The position numbers and the translations under genes are program-made. From Bacteroidota bacterium (GTDB taxonomy: Bacteria; Bacteroidota; Bacteroidia; Flavobacteriales; Weeksellaceae), in the NCBI GenBank assembly GCA_023423715.1, contig JAFAFC010000023.1, positions 1 to 64,000 of the forward strand: a DNA stretch of 64,000 nt, given 5' to 3'. The notes below the pieces were generated by a model. That model did no database searches. It was given only the letters and a program-made list of their open reading frames with translations, and had not been told where the DNA came from. Shown one piece after another: positions 40,280-50,060 of this stretch; within the stretch, counting starts at the first letter, position 1; the number at the start of each line of letters is the position of its first letter.

Positions 40280-40750
40280 ATGGCCGAGGAAAAGAAATCA
40301 TATACGTTCGATGAAATCAAACTAAAACTGGTACACTATTGTGTGTATCAGGATCGGTGCCATTGGGAAGTGGAACAAAAGATGCGTGAGTTTTTATTGA
40401 TTCCTGAAGCTAAAGAAGAGATTCTCCTGTACTTGATGCAAGAAAATTATCTCAATGAAGAGCGTTTTGCCCGAAGTTATGCCCGAGGTAAGTTTTATTT
40501 GAAGAAATGGGGGCGCAATAAGATTAAAATTCACCTTAAGCAAAAAGGAATTGGCGACAAACTGATTTCCAAAGGAATGGAAGAAATTGATGCGGATGAT
40601 TATGAAAAGACGTTGCAAAAACTCTACGAATCCTACTATGAAAATTTGAAAGGATTGCAGGGTTATCAGAAGCGAACCAAGACCATCCGACATCTTATGG
40701 CTAAAGGATTTGAGTATGATTTGATTTTGGATTTTGCGACTTCCAACTAG
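40280..40750 (+). CDS. recX: RecX family regulatory protein
   Basis: The 156-aa helical protein has RecX repeats: RCHWEVEQKMREFLL, YLMQENYLNEERFARSYARGKFYLKKWGRNKIKIHLKQKGI (here noted by its ends YLNEERFARSYARGKF and KWGRNKIKIHLKQKGI) and TIRHLMAKGFEYDLI. RecX binds RecA filaments and limits their extension. recA is not nearby. The next in-frame ATG would lose the first helix, so the start directly behind the promoter box is favoured. Confidence 0.92.
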   Translation: MAEEKKSYTFDEIKLKLVHYCVYQDRCHWEVEQKMREFLLIPEAKEEILLYLMQENYLNEERFARSYARGKFYLKKWGRNKIKIHLKQKGIGDKLISKGMEEIDADDYEKTLQKLYESYYENLKGLQGYQKRTKTIRHLMAKGFEYDLILDFATSN

Positions 40751-40764
40751 GGAATTGTAAATGA

Positions 40765-41265
40765 CCCATTTATATTCCAACAGATAATTTGCTTACGAAT
40801 AAAGAACTCATTATTGCTACTGGGGATAATTTGACTAGAGAATGAATTACCAAAAGAATTGCTCCACTTTGTACATTTGCAAATATGGTAGATAATACAG
40901 CCTATATTTCGCGATTGACGTTTATGGGAGAAGGGACAGTTGTGATGCCAAAGGTGCGTATTAATTCTGAATTGCATATTGGCGATCCTTGTATCATCAA
41001 TTCTTCCACTGTAATTGAGCACGAATGTATTATCGGAGATTTTGTTCATGTTTCACCCAATGCTTCACTTGCAGGGAATATTACTGTTAAAAAAGGAGAG
41101 CATATTGGGTTGGGAGCCCAAGTCGTTCAAGGGATTACGATTGGTGAAGATGCGATTGTAGGCGCGAGAGCGGTGATTTTAAGGGATGTGCCGGCGGATG
41201 CGATTGTTGTTGGTAATCCGGGTAAAATCATTAAATTTAGAGATGAATTAAAGGATGGAAACTAA
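40765..41265 (+). pseudogene. Decayed PglD-type sugar acetyltransferase
   Basis: An ORF of 126 codons from ATG 40885 encodes a left-handed beta-helix acetyltransferase, but homology extends upstream in the same frame: ELIIATGDNLTRE, then TGA (40843), then ITKRIAPLCTFANMV. GDN-x-x-R and the following KI helix are the family's Rossmann part. The first ~60 residues (nucleotide-binding loop) are missing after the recX stop. The C-terminus is intact, including HECIIGDFVHVSPNA and VVGNPGK. The remnant could still be translated from 40885. It overlaps the aminotransferase gene by 11 nt. Confidence 0.8.
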
Positions 41266-42385
41266 GATTTGGCTTTCTTCACCCCACATGGGAGGTGGTG
41301 AAATGAAATATGTTCAGCAGGCTTTTGATGAAAATTGGATTGCGCCTCTGGGACCTAATGTCAATGCATTTGAGGCTGATCTGGAAGGTTTTCTAGAAAA
41401 TAATGTACATGTTGCCGCATTGAGTTCAGGAACAGCAGCATTGCACTTGGCACTTGTTTTACTCGATGTTAAGGCTGGAGATGAGGTGATTTGTCAAAGT
41501 CTCACTTTTGCTGCTTCGGCAAATTGCATACGCTATTGCGGAGCAATTCCTGTTTTCATTGATAGCGAACGCGATACATGGAATATGTGTCCTATTCTTT
41601 TGGAAGAAGCAATTGTAGATCGTATTAAAAAGGGGAAAAAGCCTAAAGCAATTATGGTGGTGTGTTTGTATGGCATGCCTTATCAAGTAGAAGCTATTCA
41701 CTCGGTTGCTCAGAAATATGAAATTCCCATAATAGAAGATAGTGCAGAAGCTTTAGGGAGTTCCTACAAAGGTCGGATGATGGGAACTTTTGGCGATTAT
41801 TCTGTTTTAAGTTTTAACGGTAATAAAATCATTACCACGTCTGGTGGCGGTGCGTTGGTAACTAAAAGTAAAGAAAATAAGCAACGAGCTATTTTTTTTG
41901 CCACCCAAGCCAAAGAGAATACTGTTCATTACGAGCATACGGAGGTCGGTTATAATTATAGAATGAGTAATGTGGCAGCTGGAATCGGACGTGGACAAAT
42001 GGAAGTGCTTTCAGAACGAATAAATCAAAGACGATCTTTAAATCAATTTTATGGTGATTTGCTTAAGTCGAAAGACGGAGTACAGGTTTTTAAAGAACCT
42101 TCAGGTTTGTTTTTTTCGAATCATTGGCTCACTGCTCTTGTTTTAGGTTCTGGGTTGGCATATACACCTGAAGATCTACGTCTTGAATTGGAAAGACATA
42201 ACGTCGAAGCACGCCCTTTGTGGAAGCCGATGCATTTGCAACCTGTATTTGCCGCTTTCCCTAAATATGAAAATGGGATTTCTGAAAACCTCTTTAACTC
42301 TGGACTTTGTTTACCTTCTGGCTCAAATCTTACTGATTCTCAAAAGCAAAAAATCGGAAACATCCTTTTGGATTATTTAGTTTAA
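41255..42385 (+). CDS. DegT/DnrJ/EryC1-family sugar aminotransferase (PglE-like)
   Basis: The 376-aa PLP enzyme starts KIWLSSPHMGGGEMKYVQQAF, typical of PglE-type UDP-4-keto-sugar aminotransferases. The PLP-binding Lys191 is in NGNKIITTSGGG, and ALSSGTAALHLAL forms the cofactor phosphate loop. It would aminate the 4-keto sugar made by the dehydratase downstream (42.6 kb), giving a 4-amino sugar that a PglD acetyltransferase completes; the adjacent pglD is broken. It overlaps that pseudogene by 11 nt. Spacing of 216 nt to the next gene suggests separate transcription. Confidence 0.9.
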   Translation: METKIWLSSPHMGGGEMKYVQQAFDENWIAPLGPNVNAFEADLEGFLENNVHVAALSSGTAALHLALVLLDVKAGDEVICQSLTFAASANCIRYCGAIPVFIDSERDTWNMCPILLEEAIVDRIKKGKKPKAIMVVCLYGMPYQVEAIHSVAQKYEIPIIEDSAEALGSSYKGRMMGTFGDYSVLSFNGNKIITTSGGGALVTKSKENKQRAIFFATQAKENTVHYEHTEVGYNYRMSNVAAGIGRGQMEVLSERINQRRSLNQFYGDLLKSKDGVQVFKEPSGLFFSNHWLTALVLGSGLAYTPEDLRLELERHNVEARPLWKPMHLQPVFAAFPKYENGISENLFNSGLCLPSGSNLTDSQKQKIGNILLDYLV

Positions 42386-42525
42386 TTCTAAAAGTAAACT
42401 CCCATTTTTTTTTCATTTTTCATCAATTCCTTATTTTATAATAAATTACAATTTTTGAGTTCATAATTTTTTAGAAATAATGAAATATCATGCAAATAAT
42501 TCATTATTTCAATATAGATTTATCG

Positions 42526-42533
42526 TAGCTTTG
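42526..42533 (+). promoter_or_regulatory. -7 promoter box (TAGCTTTG) of the polysaccharide operon
   Basis: Exact TAnnTTTG 68 nt before the ATG at 42602, in an AT-rich spacer of 216 nt. Confidence 0.55.
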
Positions 42534-42601
42534 TATTAATGAATATGCGGCTGTAAAAAATGGTTTGATATTTGTTAAGCAAATGAATTGGAAAGTATAG
42601 A

Positions 42602-44545
42602 ATGAGTTTTATTCAAGATTTTAAGCGTAAAGTTTACCGCGGTGATAATATCATGAGTTTGTCTGATATTAGGTATTTGCCAAGATGGGTTATTTTATTA
42701 CTGGATATTTTTATTGTTTTTATGGCAATATTGATAGCCTATTATATAGCAAAAAGATTTGCACCAAACTCTCAAATCTTTTTAGATACTTTTCAAGTAA
42801 TCCTCTTTATTATTACGATTAGTTTATTGTTCATGTATGTATTTAAAACATACTCGGGGATTATTAGGCATTCTACTTTTATCGATTTATTTAAAATTTT
42901 CCTAGCGATTGCGTGCACTATCTTAGTTGTAGGTTTTGTGAATTCGGCTTTTTTTATCCTTGGAGAAATTAAACTAATAACACCATCATTTGCTTTTCTA
43001 GCTCTTTTTGGTGCTTTGTCTTGTACTTTTTTGTTCCTTTTTAGATTGGCAGTGAAAGAAGCTTTTCATTTTGCCCGTGAATTTAGAAGAAGTACCTTAA
43101 AGAAGAAATTGCTTGTTGTTGGTGTTGGTGAGCAATCTATTGCGATGGCAAGAGCCGTTTTAGATAACCCATCACTTCCGTATGATATTGTTGGTTTTAT
43201 TACGCAACGAAACGATTCAAATTTGGCGAAGCTTTTAGGTAAACGAATTTTCACTAGGGAAAAACTTGAAAAATTGCACCCAGAAGATTTGGAAATAGAT
43301 GGTGCTCTGTTAGTGAAAGAAATAATGAGTCGAGAAGAAATCGATTCTTGGGTGACTTTGTTTCTAGAAAAAGGTATTCAGATTTTTAAAGCTCCTTCAG
43401 TACAGAAATTGAGAGAAAGTGATTCACAAAATACGATTAAAAATCTACAGATTGAAGATTTACTTAATCGAAGACCGATTAAGATAACGAACGAGGAGGT
43501 AAAGAAAAGGCATTTCGGGAAAGCGATTTTGGTAACAGGTGGGGCAGGCTCTATCGGTAGCGAAATTGTAAGGCAAGTAGCCATGTTTGAGCCAGAACTG
43601 TTGGTGGTTTTAGATCAAGGTGAAACACCACTTTATGAGATAGAATTGGAAATGCGTCAGAAGTTTCCAGTATTAAAAATGAAATTCGTTATGATTGATA
43701 TTTCAAATCGTTGTCGTTTGGAGCAACTTTTTGAAAAATATCAATTCTCAATGGTTTATCATGCTGCAGCCTATAAACATGTTCCTTTGGTTGAAGAAAA
43801 CCCTCATGAAGGAGTACTTGTTAATGTTATGGGGACAAAGAATGTTGCGTCATTAGCAAGCAAGTATAAAGTAAATCGTTTTGTCATGGTTTCTACAGAT
43901 AAGGCTGTAAATCCGACGAATGTAATGGGAGCAACGAAACGTACAGCCGAATTGTTTGTTCAAGCATTGCAAAACACAGAAAATAATACGACAAAGTTTA
44001 TTACTACTAGATTTGGGAATGTTTTAGGTTCTAATGGATCTGTTATTCCTCATTTTAAAAAGCAAATTGAAGCAGGAGGACCAGTTACCATAACACATCC
44101 AGATATTGTTCGCTATTTTATGACGATTCCTGAAGCGTGTGAGCTTGTACTTGAGGCCGGAACAATGGGTAAAGGTGGCGAAATTTTTGTTTTTGATATG
44201 GGGGAACCTGTTAAAATCCTTGATTTAGCACGTAGAATGATTAAACTATCAGGGCTTGTACCGAACGAAGATATTCAAATTGTTTATACAGGACTTCGTC
44301 CAGGTGAAAAATTATATGAAGAGTTGTTAAGTGATGATACTAGAACTTTACCAACTCATCATGAGAAGATTATGATATCAAAAGATCCATCTTTAACTTT
44401 TCTTGAAATTGATGGTTACATAAATGACTTACTTATTGAAGCGGAGAAAAAAGATAAGAAGATGGTTGTTAAAGTATTAAAATCAATTGTACCCGAATTC
44501 AAAAGTAATAATTCGGTGTATGAATTATTAGATGCTCCTAATTAA
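42602..44545 (+). CDS. Membrane-bound nucleotide-sugar 4,6-dehydratase (WbpM/PglF/CapD type)
   Basis: The 647-aa protein has four N-terminal TM helices (about 27-125), a first Rossmann-like domain (LLVVGVGEQS, near 170), and a second SDR domain with ILVTGGAGSIGSEIV near 309. The catalytic STDK and the Met-x-x-x-Lys pair (VMGATKR, Tyr replaced by Met) are those of the FlaA1/PglF group. The enzyme dehydrates UDP-GlcNAc to a 4-keto-6-deoxy sugar. It may feed both the aminotransferase upstream and the WbpV-like reductase at 56 kb. Confidence 0.93.
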   Translation: MSFIQDFKRKVYRGDNIMSLSDIRYLPRWVILLLDIFIVFMAILIAYYIAKRFAPNSQIFLDTFQVILFIITISLLFMYVFKTYSGIIRHSTFIDLFKIFLAIACTILVVGFVNSAFFILGEIKLITPSFAFLALFGALSCTFLFLFRLAVKEAFHFAREFRRSTLKKKLLVVGVGEQSIAMARAVLDNPSLPYDIVGFITQRNDSNLAKLLGKRIFTREKLEKLHPEDLEIDGALLVKEIMSREEIDSWVTLFLEKGIQIFKAPSVQKLRESDSQNTIKNLQIEDLLNRRPIKITNEEVKKRHFGKAILVTGGAGSIGSEIVRQVAMFEPELLVVLDQGETPLYEIELEMRQKFPVLKMKFVMIDISNRCRLEQLFEKYQFSMVYHAAAYKHVPLVEENPHEGVLVNVMGTKNVASLASKYKVNRFVMVSTDKAVNPTNVMGATKRTAELFVQALQNTENNTTKFITTRFGNVLGSNGSVIPHFKKQIEAGGPVTITHPDIVRYFMTIPEACELVLEAGTMGKGGEIFVFDMGEPVKILDLARRMIKLSGLVPNEDIQIVYTGLRPGEKLYEELLSDDTRTLPTHHEKIMISKDPSLTFLEIDGYINDLLIEAEKKDKKMVVKVLKSIVPEFKSNNSVYELLDAPN

Positions 44546-44550
44546 AATTG

Positions 44551-44558
44551 TATATTTG
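44551..44558 (+). promoter_or_regulatory. -7 promoter box (TATATTTG) before wza-like gene
   Basis: Exact TAnnTTTG 15 nt before the ATG at 44574 and just after the dehydratase stop; an internal promoter is possible. Confidence 0.5.
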
Positions 44559-44573
44559 CGGACTTTCTATATT

Positions 44574-45371
44574 ATGAAAAAAATTCAATATTTACTTTTA
44601 TTACTTGGTTTTGTGGCTGTTTCGTCTTGTCAACCAAAGAAAAATTTAAATTATCTACAGGATATTGATAAGATAGCCACAGAGGAAGCCATGCGCTTAG
44701 ATCGTGCAACGTTACAGCCTGGGGATCAGATTGTAGTAACTGTGATGGCTAGAGATAACGATGTTGCTAAACCTTTTAATCAAAATTATTCAGCAGGACA
44801 GGTAATTCAGAATCCGCAAATAAGTGGTAATGCGACTCCAGCTATTCCAACAGTTGCTGGGCCAACGTATATAGTTGATAGTGAATATGATATTGATTTC
44901 CCTATATTGGGTAAAATAAATGTACGAGGTTTAACTGTTGATGGTTTTAAAACGGAACTAGTAAATCGTTTGAGAAGATATATAAAAGAGCCTACTGTTA
45001 GTTTACAAATGACCAATTTTAAGGTTTCCGTTATGGGGGATGTAAATAGGCCAGGAGAATTTACCTTGCCTGATGGAAAAGGGACATTATTAAGTGCATT
45101 AAGTATGGCAGGAGATCTTACTATTTATGGAAATAGAGAGGATGTTCTTGTAATTCGAAATATTGATGGGAAACTAGAGAAATCTAAAGTGGATTTAACG
45201 AAATCCGATTTTTTTACAAGTCCATTTTATAATTTACGTCAAGGTGATGTGATCTATGTTTCATCCAACGAAACAAAGCAAAAATCAGCACGTTTGGATC
45301 CAAATGCTGGTATTTACATTTCTGTCGCAAGTATCGTTGTTACCATACTTGCTTTAGTCTTTAAAAAATAA
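44574..45371 (+). CDS. Polysaccharide export lipoprotein (Wza-like)
   Basis: Counted from the ATG at 44574, giving a lipoprotein signal with lipobox VSSC (Cys at about 19). The 265-aa protein has a Poly_export domain (LQPGDQIVVTVMARD) and a SLBB domain (FKVSVMGDVNRPGEFTLPDG), then NLRQGDVIYVSSNETK. A C-terminal hydrophobic helix may cross the outer membrane, as in Wza. It would form the outer-membrane channel for the polymer with the kinase downstream. Confidence 0.9.
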   Translation: MKKIQYLLLLLGFVAVSSCQPKKNLNYLQDIDKIATEEAMRLDRATLQPGDQIVVTVMARDNDVAKPFNQNYSAGQVIQNPQISGNATPAIPTVAGPTYIVDSEYDIDFPILGKINVRGLTVDGFKTELVNRLRRYIKEPTVSLQMTNFKVSVMGDVNRPGEFTLPDGKGTLLSALSMAGDLTIYGNREDVLVIRNIDGKLEKSKVDLTKSDFFTSPFYNLRQGDVIYVSSNETKQKSARLDPNAGIYISVASIVVTILALVFKK

Positions 45372-45392
45372 TTTTTACTTTATCCGATACAT

Positions 45393-47762
45393 ATGTCTTC
45401 TGAAAATATTAACCAAGAAACCTCTGAAGAGATTAATCTTAATGAAATTCTAAAGCCTTATTTGCTTAAATGGCCTTGGTTTATTATTAGTGCTATTATA
45501 GCATTGATCATTGGTTATTTTGCATTGAAATTTATGACCCCTGTTTATAAGGTGCAAACAACTGTTCTTATTAAAGATGCTAAGAATAATTCTGGAAGTG
45601 GAGAAATGGGAGTCCTTCAAGATCTTTCTGGCTTTGGAGGAATGAAAACTAATAGTGTTGATAATGAAATTGAGATTTTAAAGTCAAAAAAATTAATGCG
45701 AGATGTTGTTACTGCAAGAAATTTACAGACTGACGTTTTTGCTGAACATAAATTTAAAGATACTGAACTTTATAAAGAATCGTCGCCAATTGAAATTAAA
45801 ATCATTAATGAAAAGAAGTATCAGGAGTTTCCTAAGAAACCTATATTGCTAAGTATTTCTAATAATTCATTAATGTTATCTTCTGATGAATTGAAAAAGG
45901 AAATTAAGGGAACCTTTGGAAGTACAATCAGTTTACCATATGCTAATATCATCATTGTTAAAAATCCTAATTTTAATCCCTCTCTTGTAAAAGATACTGA
46001 TCTTACTAATTTAGAATTGTTTATTTCTTCTACTGAAGGGAAGGTAAATGATCTTCAAGAGAAACTTGTGGTTAATTTGGTAAATAAAGACGCAACCGTT
46101 CTCGAGCTTGCGCTCAATTATCCAGAAACAAATAAAGCGAAAGATATCCTAAATGCTTTGGTAGTTGCTTATAATGATGATGCAATTTTGGATAAAAATT
46201 CTGAATCTAAAAGAACCTTGGAATTTATAGATGATCGAGTTTCCAAATTGCAAAATGAATTGGGAGTTGTAGAAAATGAAAAGGAGCAGTTTAAATCAAG
46301 GAATGGTTTAACAGATATTGAAACTGAAGCAAAAATTAGTTTGGAGACTTCAGCGGCGGCTAGGGCGAAACAAGTAGATATAGATGCCCAATTAGAGCTC
46401 ACAAATGTATTGCTAGGTTTCGTTTCCAAACAAGGAAATTATCAAGTATTACCTTCAAATGTAGGTTTAAGTAACGCCGATGCAGCTGGTAATATTGCAA
46501 CTTATAATCAGCTAGTTTTACAAAGAAGCAGATTGTTAGAATCAGCTACACCAGAAAATCCTACGGTAGTTGATGTAACGAAGCAGATTAATAGCATGAG
46601 ATCATCTGTTCTTCAAAGTTTGCAAAAAAATAAACAAGGTTTAGAATTGGCGAGTCGTGAATATCAAGGAGAACAAAATTTAGTTTCTGGAAAAATATCT
46701 CGCTTACCTTCTTTGGAAAAGATGTTTCGTGGTATTGAAAGACAGCAGCAAATTAAAGAAAACCTATTTTTATTATTACTACAAAAAAGAGAAGAAACAG
46801 CAATAGCACAGTCAATTACGGCTCCAAAAGCAAGGGTGATTGATAAAGCATATTCATCAGAATTTCCTGTATCACCAAAGAGAATGATTATTTTATTGGG
46901 GGCTTTAGTGATTGGGCTTTTAATTCCATTCCTATTAATTTATTTGTCGGAGTTGTTTAATAATAAGGTTAAGACAAAACACGATCTTGAGAAGCTTTCA
47001 CATGCACCTGTTTTAGGAGAATTACCTAGGGTGCAAAAAGGCCAACCTGACATAGTTGAGCTAAATGATCTTTCACCTATGGCTGAAGCTTTTAGAATTT
47101 TAATTACGAATTTGAATTTTATTCTTCCTAAAAAAGAAAAAGGAAAGATTGTTTTTGTTACATCATCAGTAAAAGGTGAAGGAAAAACGTTTACTTCGGT
47201 AAATTTAGCTTTAACTTTAGCTACACCTAGTAAGAAAGTTTTAATTATAGGTTCAGACGTGCGGAATCCGCAGTTAGCCCGTTATAATACGGCAAGAAAA
47301 GGTTTAGCAGGACTTACGGAGTATTTATACTCCGATTCTACTAAGATTGAAGATATAATTCATGTTTCTACTTTTAACCCTTATTTAGATGTTATTTATT
47401 CGGGAATGATTCCACCAAATCCGACCGAATTGCTAAGTAATGGTCGATATGAGAAATTGTTAAAAGAAGTAGGACCATTGTATGACTACATTATTTTAGA
47501 TACGGCACCTTTAATGTTAGTAACAGATACTTTCCTAATTGCTGAATTAGCTGAAGCAACAATTTATGTGACAAGATCAGGGTATACTGAAAAGGCTTTA
47601 ATTGAATTTGCAAATTCTAATATTGATTCAAAGAAAATTAAGAACGTAGGTTTTGTACTTAATGATGTGGAGAAAAATTACTTCGGGTATGGTAATAAGT
47701 ATGGATACGGTTACGGAGCAAAGGAAAAAAGTTGGTTAGAAAAATTTAGAATGAAAATATAG
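45393..47762 (+). CDS. Polysaccharide copolymerase/tyrosine kinase (Wzc-like)
   Basis: The 789-aa protein has TM1 at 29-47, a Wzz domain, long coiled coils (about 260-470), a second TM near 497-517 and a cytosolic BY-kinase domain: Walker A VKGEGKTFTS (about 590), Walker A' IIGSDVRNP and Walker B YIILDTAP. The C-terminus is a Tyr cluster (YFGYGNKYGYGYGAKE) likely to be autophosphorylated. It controls chain length and export with the Wza-like protein. The wzx gene starts within about 15 nt after the stop. Confidence 0.95.
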   Translation: MSSENINQETSEEINLNEILKPYLLKWPWFIISAIIALIIGYFALKFMTPVYKVQTTVLIKDAKNNSGSGEMGVLQDLSGFGGMKTNSVDNEIEILKSKKLMRDVVTARNLQTDVFAEHKFKDTELYKESSPIEIKIINEKKYQEFPKKPILLSISNNSLMLSSDELKKEIKGTFGSTISLPYANIIIVKNPNFNPSLVKDTDLTNLELFISSTEGKVNDLQEKLVVNLVNKDATVLELALNYPETNKAKDILNALVVAYNDDAILDKNSESKRTLEFIDDRVSKLQNELGVVENEKEQFKSRNGLTDIETEAKISLETSAAARAKQVDIDAQLELTNVLLGFVSKQGNYQVLPSNVGLSNADAAGNIATYNQLVLQRSRLLESATPENPTVVDVTKQINSMRSSVLQSLQKNKQGLELASREYQGEQNLVSGKISRLPSLEKMFRGIERQQQIKENLFLLLLQKREETAIAQSITAPKARVIDKAYSSEFPVSPKRMIILLGALVIGLLIPFLLIYLSELFNNKVKTKHDLEKLSHAPVLGELPRVQKGQPDIVELNDLSPMAEAFRILITNLNFILPKKEKGKIVFVTSSVKGEGKTFTSVNLALTLATPSKKVLIIGSDVRNPQLARYNTARKGLAGLTEYLYSDSTKIEDIIHVSTFNPYLDVIYSGMIPPNPTELLSNGRYEKLLKEVGPLYDYIILDTAPLMLVTDTFLIAELAEATIYVTRSGYTEKALIEFANSNIDSKKIKNVGFVLNDVEKNYFGYGNKYGYGYGAKEKSWLEKFRMKI

Positions 47763-47776
47763 CTTTGCCATTAAAA

Positions 47777-49129
47777 ATGAAATTTTTAAGGAACACGGAT
47801 AAAGAAGGGGATGCTGAGAAGAGGACTAGTGTCTTACAAAAAAATATATTTTATTCATTTTTTGTAAAGGGTTTTGGGATTTTAGTCTCTTTATTGTTGG
47901 TTCCTATTACTATTAAATTTTTGAATGAGACAGAATATGGAATTTGGTTGACACTAAATTCCGTTTTGTTATGGATTAATACTTTTGATATAGGACTTGG
48001 AAATGGTTTACGAAATAAATTAACTGAGGCTATTGCAAATGATGATTGGGCACGGGCAAGAAGTTATGTTTCAACTTCTTATGTTGTTGTGTCTTTATTA
48101 GTGCTAATTATTTTTTGTGTTTTTTTTATCATTAATAATTTAATAAATTGGTATGTAGTTCTCAATGTTAGTCCCACATTAGTTCCAAATCTAAAATCTA
48201 TTATTTTAATGGCTTTTAGCTTTTTCTGTATTAGTTTTGTTTTGAAGCTAATAGGGAATGTGTTGTTGGCACTACAAAAGTCTGCAGTTGAAAATTTATT
48301 AATTATGTTAGGCCAATTTTTGGCGTTAATATTAATATATTTAATTTCTATTTACCAGAAAGGAACTTTATGGGATGTGGCTTTTATTTATTCAATTTCT
48401 CCAGTAATTGTTTATGCTATTTCTTACCCTTTTGTTTTCAATGGACAATATAAACAGATCCGACCAAGCATTGCTTACTATAAAGCAAAGTATGTTAGAG
48501 ATATAATGGGTTTGGGAACCCAATTTTTTGTACTACAAATTGCATCATTAGTTATTTTTTCGACGTCAAATCTGATAATCTCTAACATGTTTGGACCTGA
48601 TATGGTTACTAAATACAATGTTGCTTTTAGATATTTTAATGTAATTCCAATGCTGTTTACGATTGTTTTAACTCCTATATGGTCAGCAACCACAGAAGCT
48701 TATGCAAATAGGGAATACACATGGATATTAGAAAGTATGAAAAAGGTAAAATTGATGTTATTTGGGACTACTTTAGTTGTGGCACTTATGTTATTTCTGA
48801 GTGATTGGGTGTATTCAGTTTGGGTAGGGAAAGATATTCTTGTTCCTTTTAGTCTGTCAATGGCGATTGCGATTTATATTGTTATATTAGTAGCCAGCTT
48901 ATCTTACTCTTCATTTTTGAACGGATTGGGAAAATTAAGGGTGCAAATGATTAATATTTTAGTATCGTCTATTCTGTTCCTTCCGATAACATTTGTTTTA
49001 GGAAATTTGTTTGGAATAACTGGAGTTGTAATTTCACTTACACTAGTTAATCTTTCAGGACTTGTGTTGAATATAATACAATTTAAATTAGTCCTGTCAG
49101 ATAAGGCTAAAGGGGTTTGGAATAAATAA
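47777..49129 (+). CDS. Oligosaccharide flippase (Wzx, MATE/MOP superfamily)
   Basis: Counted from ATG 47777 (MKFLRNTDKEGDAEKR). The 450-aa protein has about 12-14 hydrophobic segments and the family pattern SFFVKGFGILVSLLLVPITIKFLNETEYGIWLTL (here only as ends VSLLLVPITIKFL and YGIWLTL), IWSATTEAYANREY, plus a late SLVNLSGLVLN. It would flip the undecaprenyl-linked repeat unit across the inner membrane. Position between wzc and the glycosyltransferases fits. Confidence 0.9.
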   Translation: MKFLRNTDKEGDAEKRTSVLQKNIFYSFFVKGFGILVSLLLVPITIKFLNETEYGIWLTLNSVLLWINTFDIGLGNGLRNKLTEAIANDDWARARSYVSTSYVVVSLLVLIIFCVFFIINNLINWYVVLNVSPTLVPNLKSIILMAFSFFCISFVLKLIGNVLLALQKSAVENLLIMLGQFLALILIYLISIYQKGTLWDVAFIYSISPVIVYAISYPFVFNGQYKQIRPSIAYYKAKYVRDIMGLGTQFFVLQIASLVIFSTSNLIISNMFGPDMVTKYNVAFRYFNVIPMLFTIVLTPIWSATTEAYANREYTWILESMKKVKLMLFGTTLVVALMLFLSDWVYSVWVGKDILVPFSLSMAIAIYIVILVASLSYSSFLNGLGKLRVQMINILVSSILFLPITFVLGNLFGITGVVISLTLVNLSGLVLNIIQFKLVLSDKAKGVWNK

Positions 49130-49151
49130 TATTTGACCAGAAAAAGTAATT

Positions 49152-50060
49152 ATGAAAAATTTTAGTGAACATAAACTAAGTGTGGCATTATGTACTTACA
49201 ATGGTAGTAAGTATCTTAGAAAGCAATTAGATTCAATATTATCCCAGACATATGTGCCAGATGAAATTATTATTGTAGATGATTGCTCAACAGATAATAC
49301 AAGAAATATTTTATCCGAGTATGCGTTAGCTAATTCAAAGATTAAGGTATATTTTAATGAAAAGAATTTAGGTTCTAATTTAACTTTTAGAAAGGCAATT
49401 TATTTAGCACAGGGTGATTTTATTGCGTTATGTGATCAAGATGATATCTGGTTTAATAATAAACTTGAAATACAAATGTTTGAAATTATGCAAGTGGACG
49501 ATCCCTATTCTAAACCGTTATTGCATTTTCATGATTTGAGATTGATGTCTGATGATGAAGTTGTAATTGAAGATTCGTTTTGGAAGCTTCATAATTTTAA
49601 TGCTAATACTTTTAGATTTCAAGATTTATTTCTTTTTAATATAGTTACTGGATGTACATGTATTATTAATGAGCAATTGAAAATTAATTTGTTGAAAAGT
49701 GATATGAGGAATATTATTATGCACGATTATTTAATTGCTTTAATTGCGTATGGCTTTGGCACTGTTCTATTCTCTAATTCACAATTGATGCTATATAGAA
49801 GTCATCATTCTAGTGTAACAACTAAAATAAAAATGACATATTCTAGCCGTATTCAAAGCTTTATTAAGAGAGTTAATGGTAATGAATATCTTAAGCCCAA
49901 TATATTGCAAATGGATGCGTTTTTATCCTTGTTTTCTAATAAATTATCTGAAATATATCGTGCCGAGTCCGAGACTTTTGTTAGTCTTCTTAATACGTCT
50001 TTTATTAAGAGATTTAAATATAAATGGCATGATAGTAGACAAAAAAATAAAAATTCATGA
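49152..50060 (+). CDS. Glycosyltransferase family 2
   Basis: The 302-aa GT-A enzyme begins LSVALCTYNGSKYLRKQLDS, has the nucleotide-sugar site IIIVDDCSTDNTR and the metal-binding DQDD in LCDQDDIWFNNKL. The C-terminal part is AT-rich and variable. It adds one residue to the repeat unit; donor and acceptor cannot be told. The stop overlaps the next start by 4 nt (ATGA), so translation is coupled. Confidence 0.9.
   Translation: MKNFSEHKLSVALCTYNGSKYLRKQLDSILSQTYVPDEIIIVDDCSTDNTRNILSEYALANSKIKVYFNEKNLGSNLTFRKAIYLAQGDFIALCDQDDIWFNNKLEIQMFEIMQVDDPYSKPLLHFHDLRLMSDDEVVIEDSFWKLHNFNANTFRFQDLFLFNIVTGCTCIINEQLKINLLKSDMRNIIMHDYLIALIAYGFGTVLFSNSQLMLYRSHHSSVTTKIKMTYSSRIQSFIKRVNGNEYLKPNILQMDAFLSLFSNKLSEIYRAESETFVSLLNTSFIKRFKYKWHDSRQKNKNS

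Noticed and set aside
43066..43584. Minus-strand frames within the dehydratase gene
   Set aside because: Shadows of the conserved SDR domain; no promoter or family.
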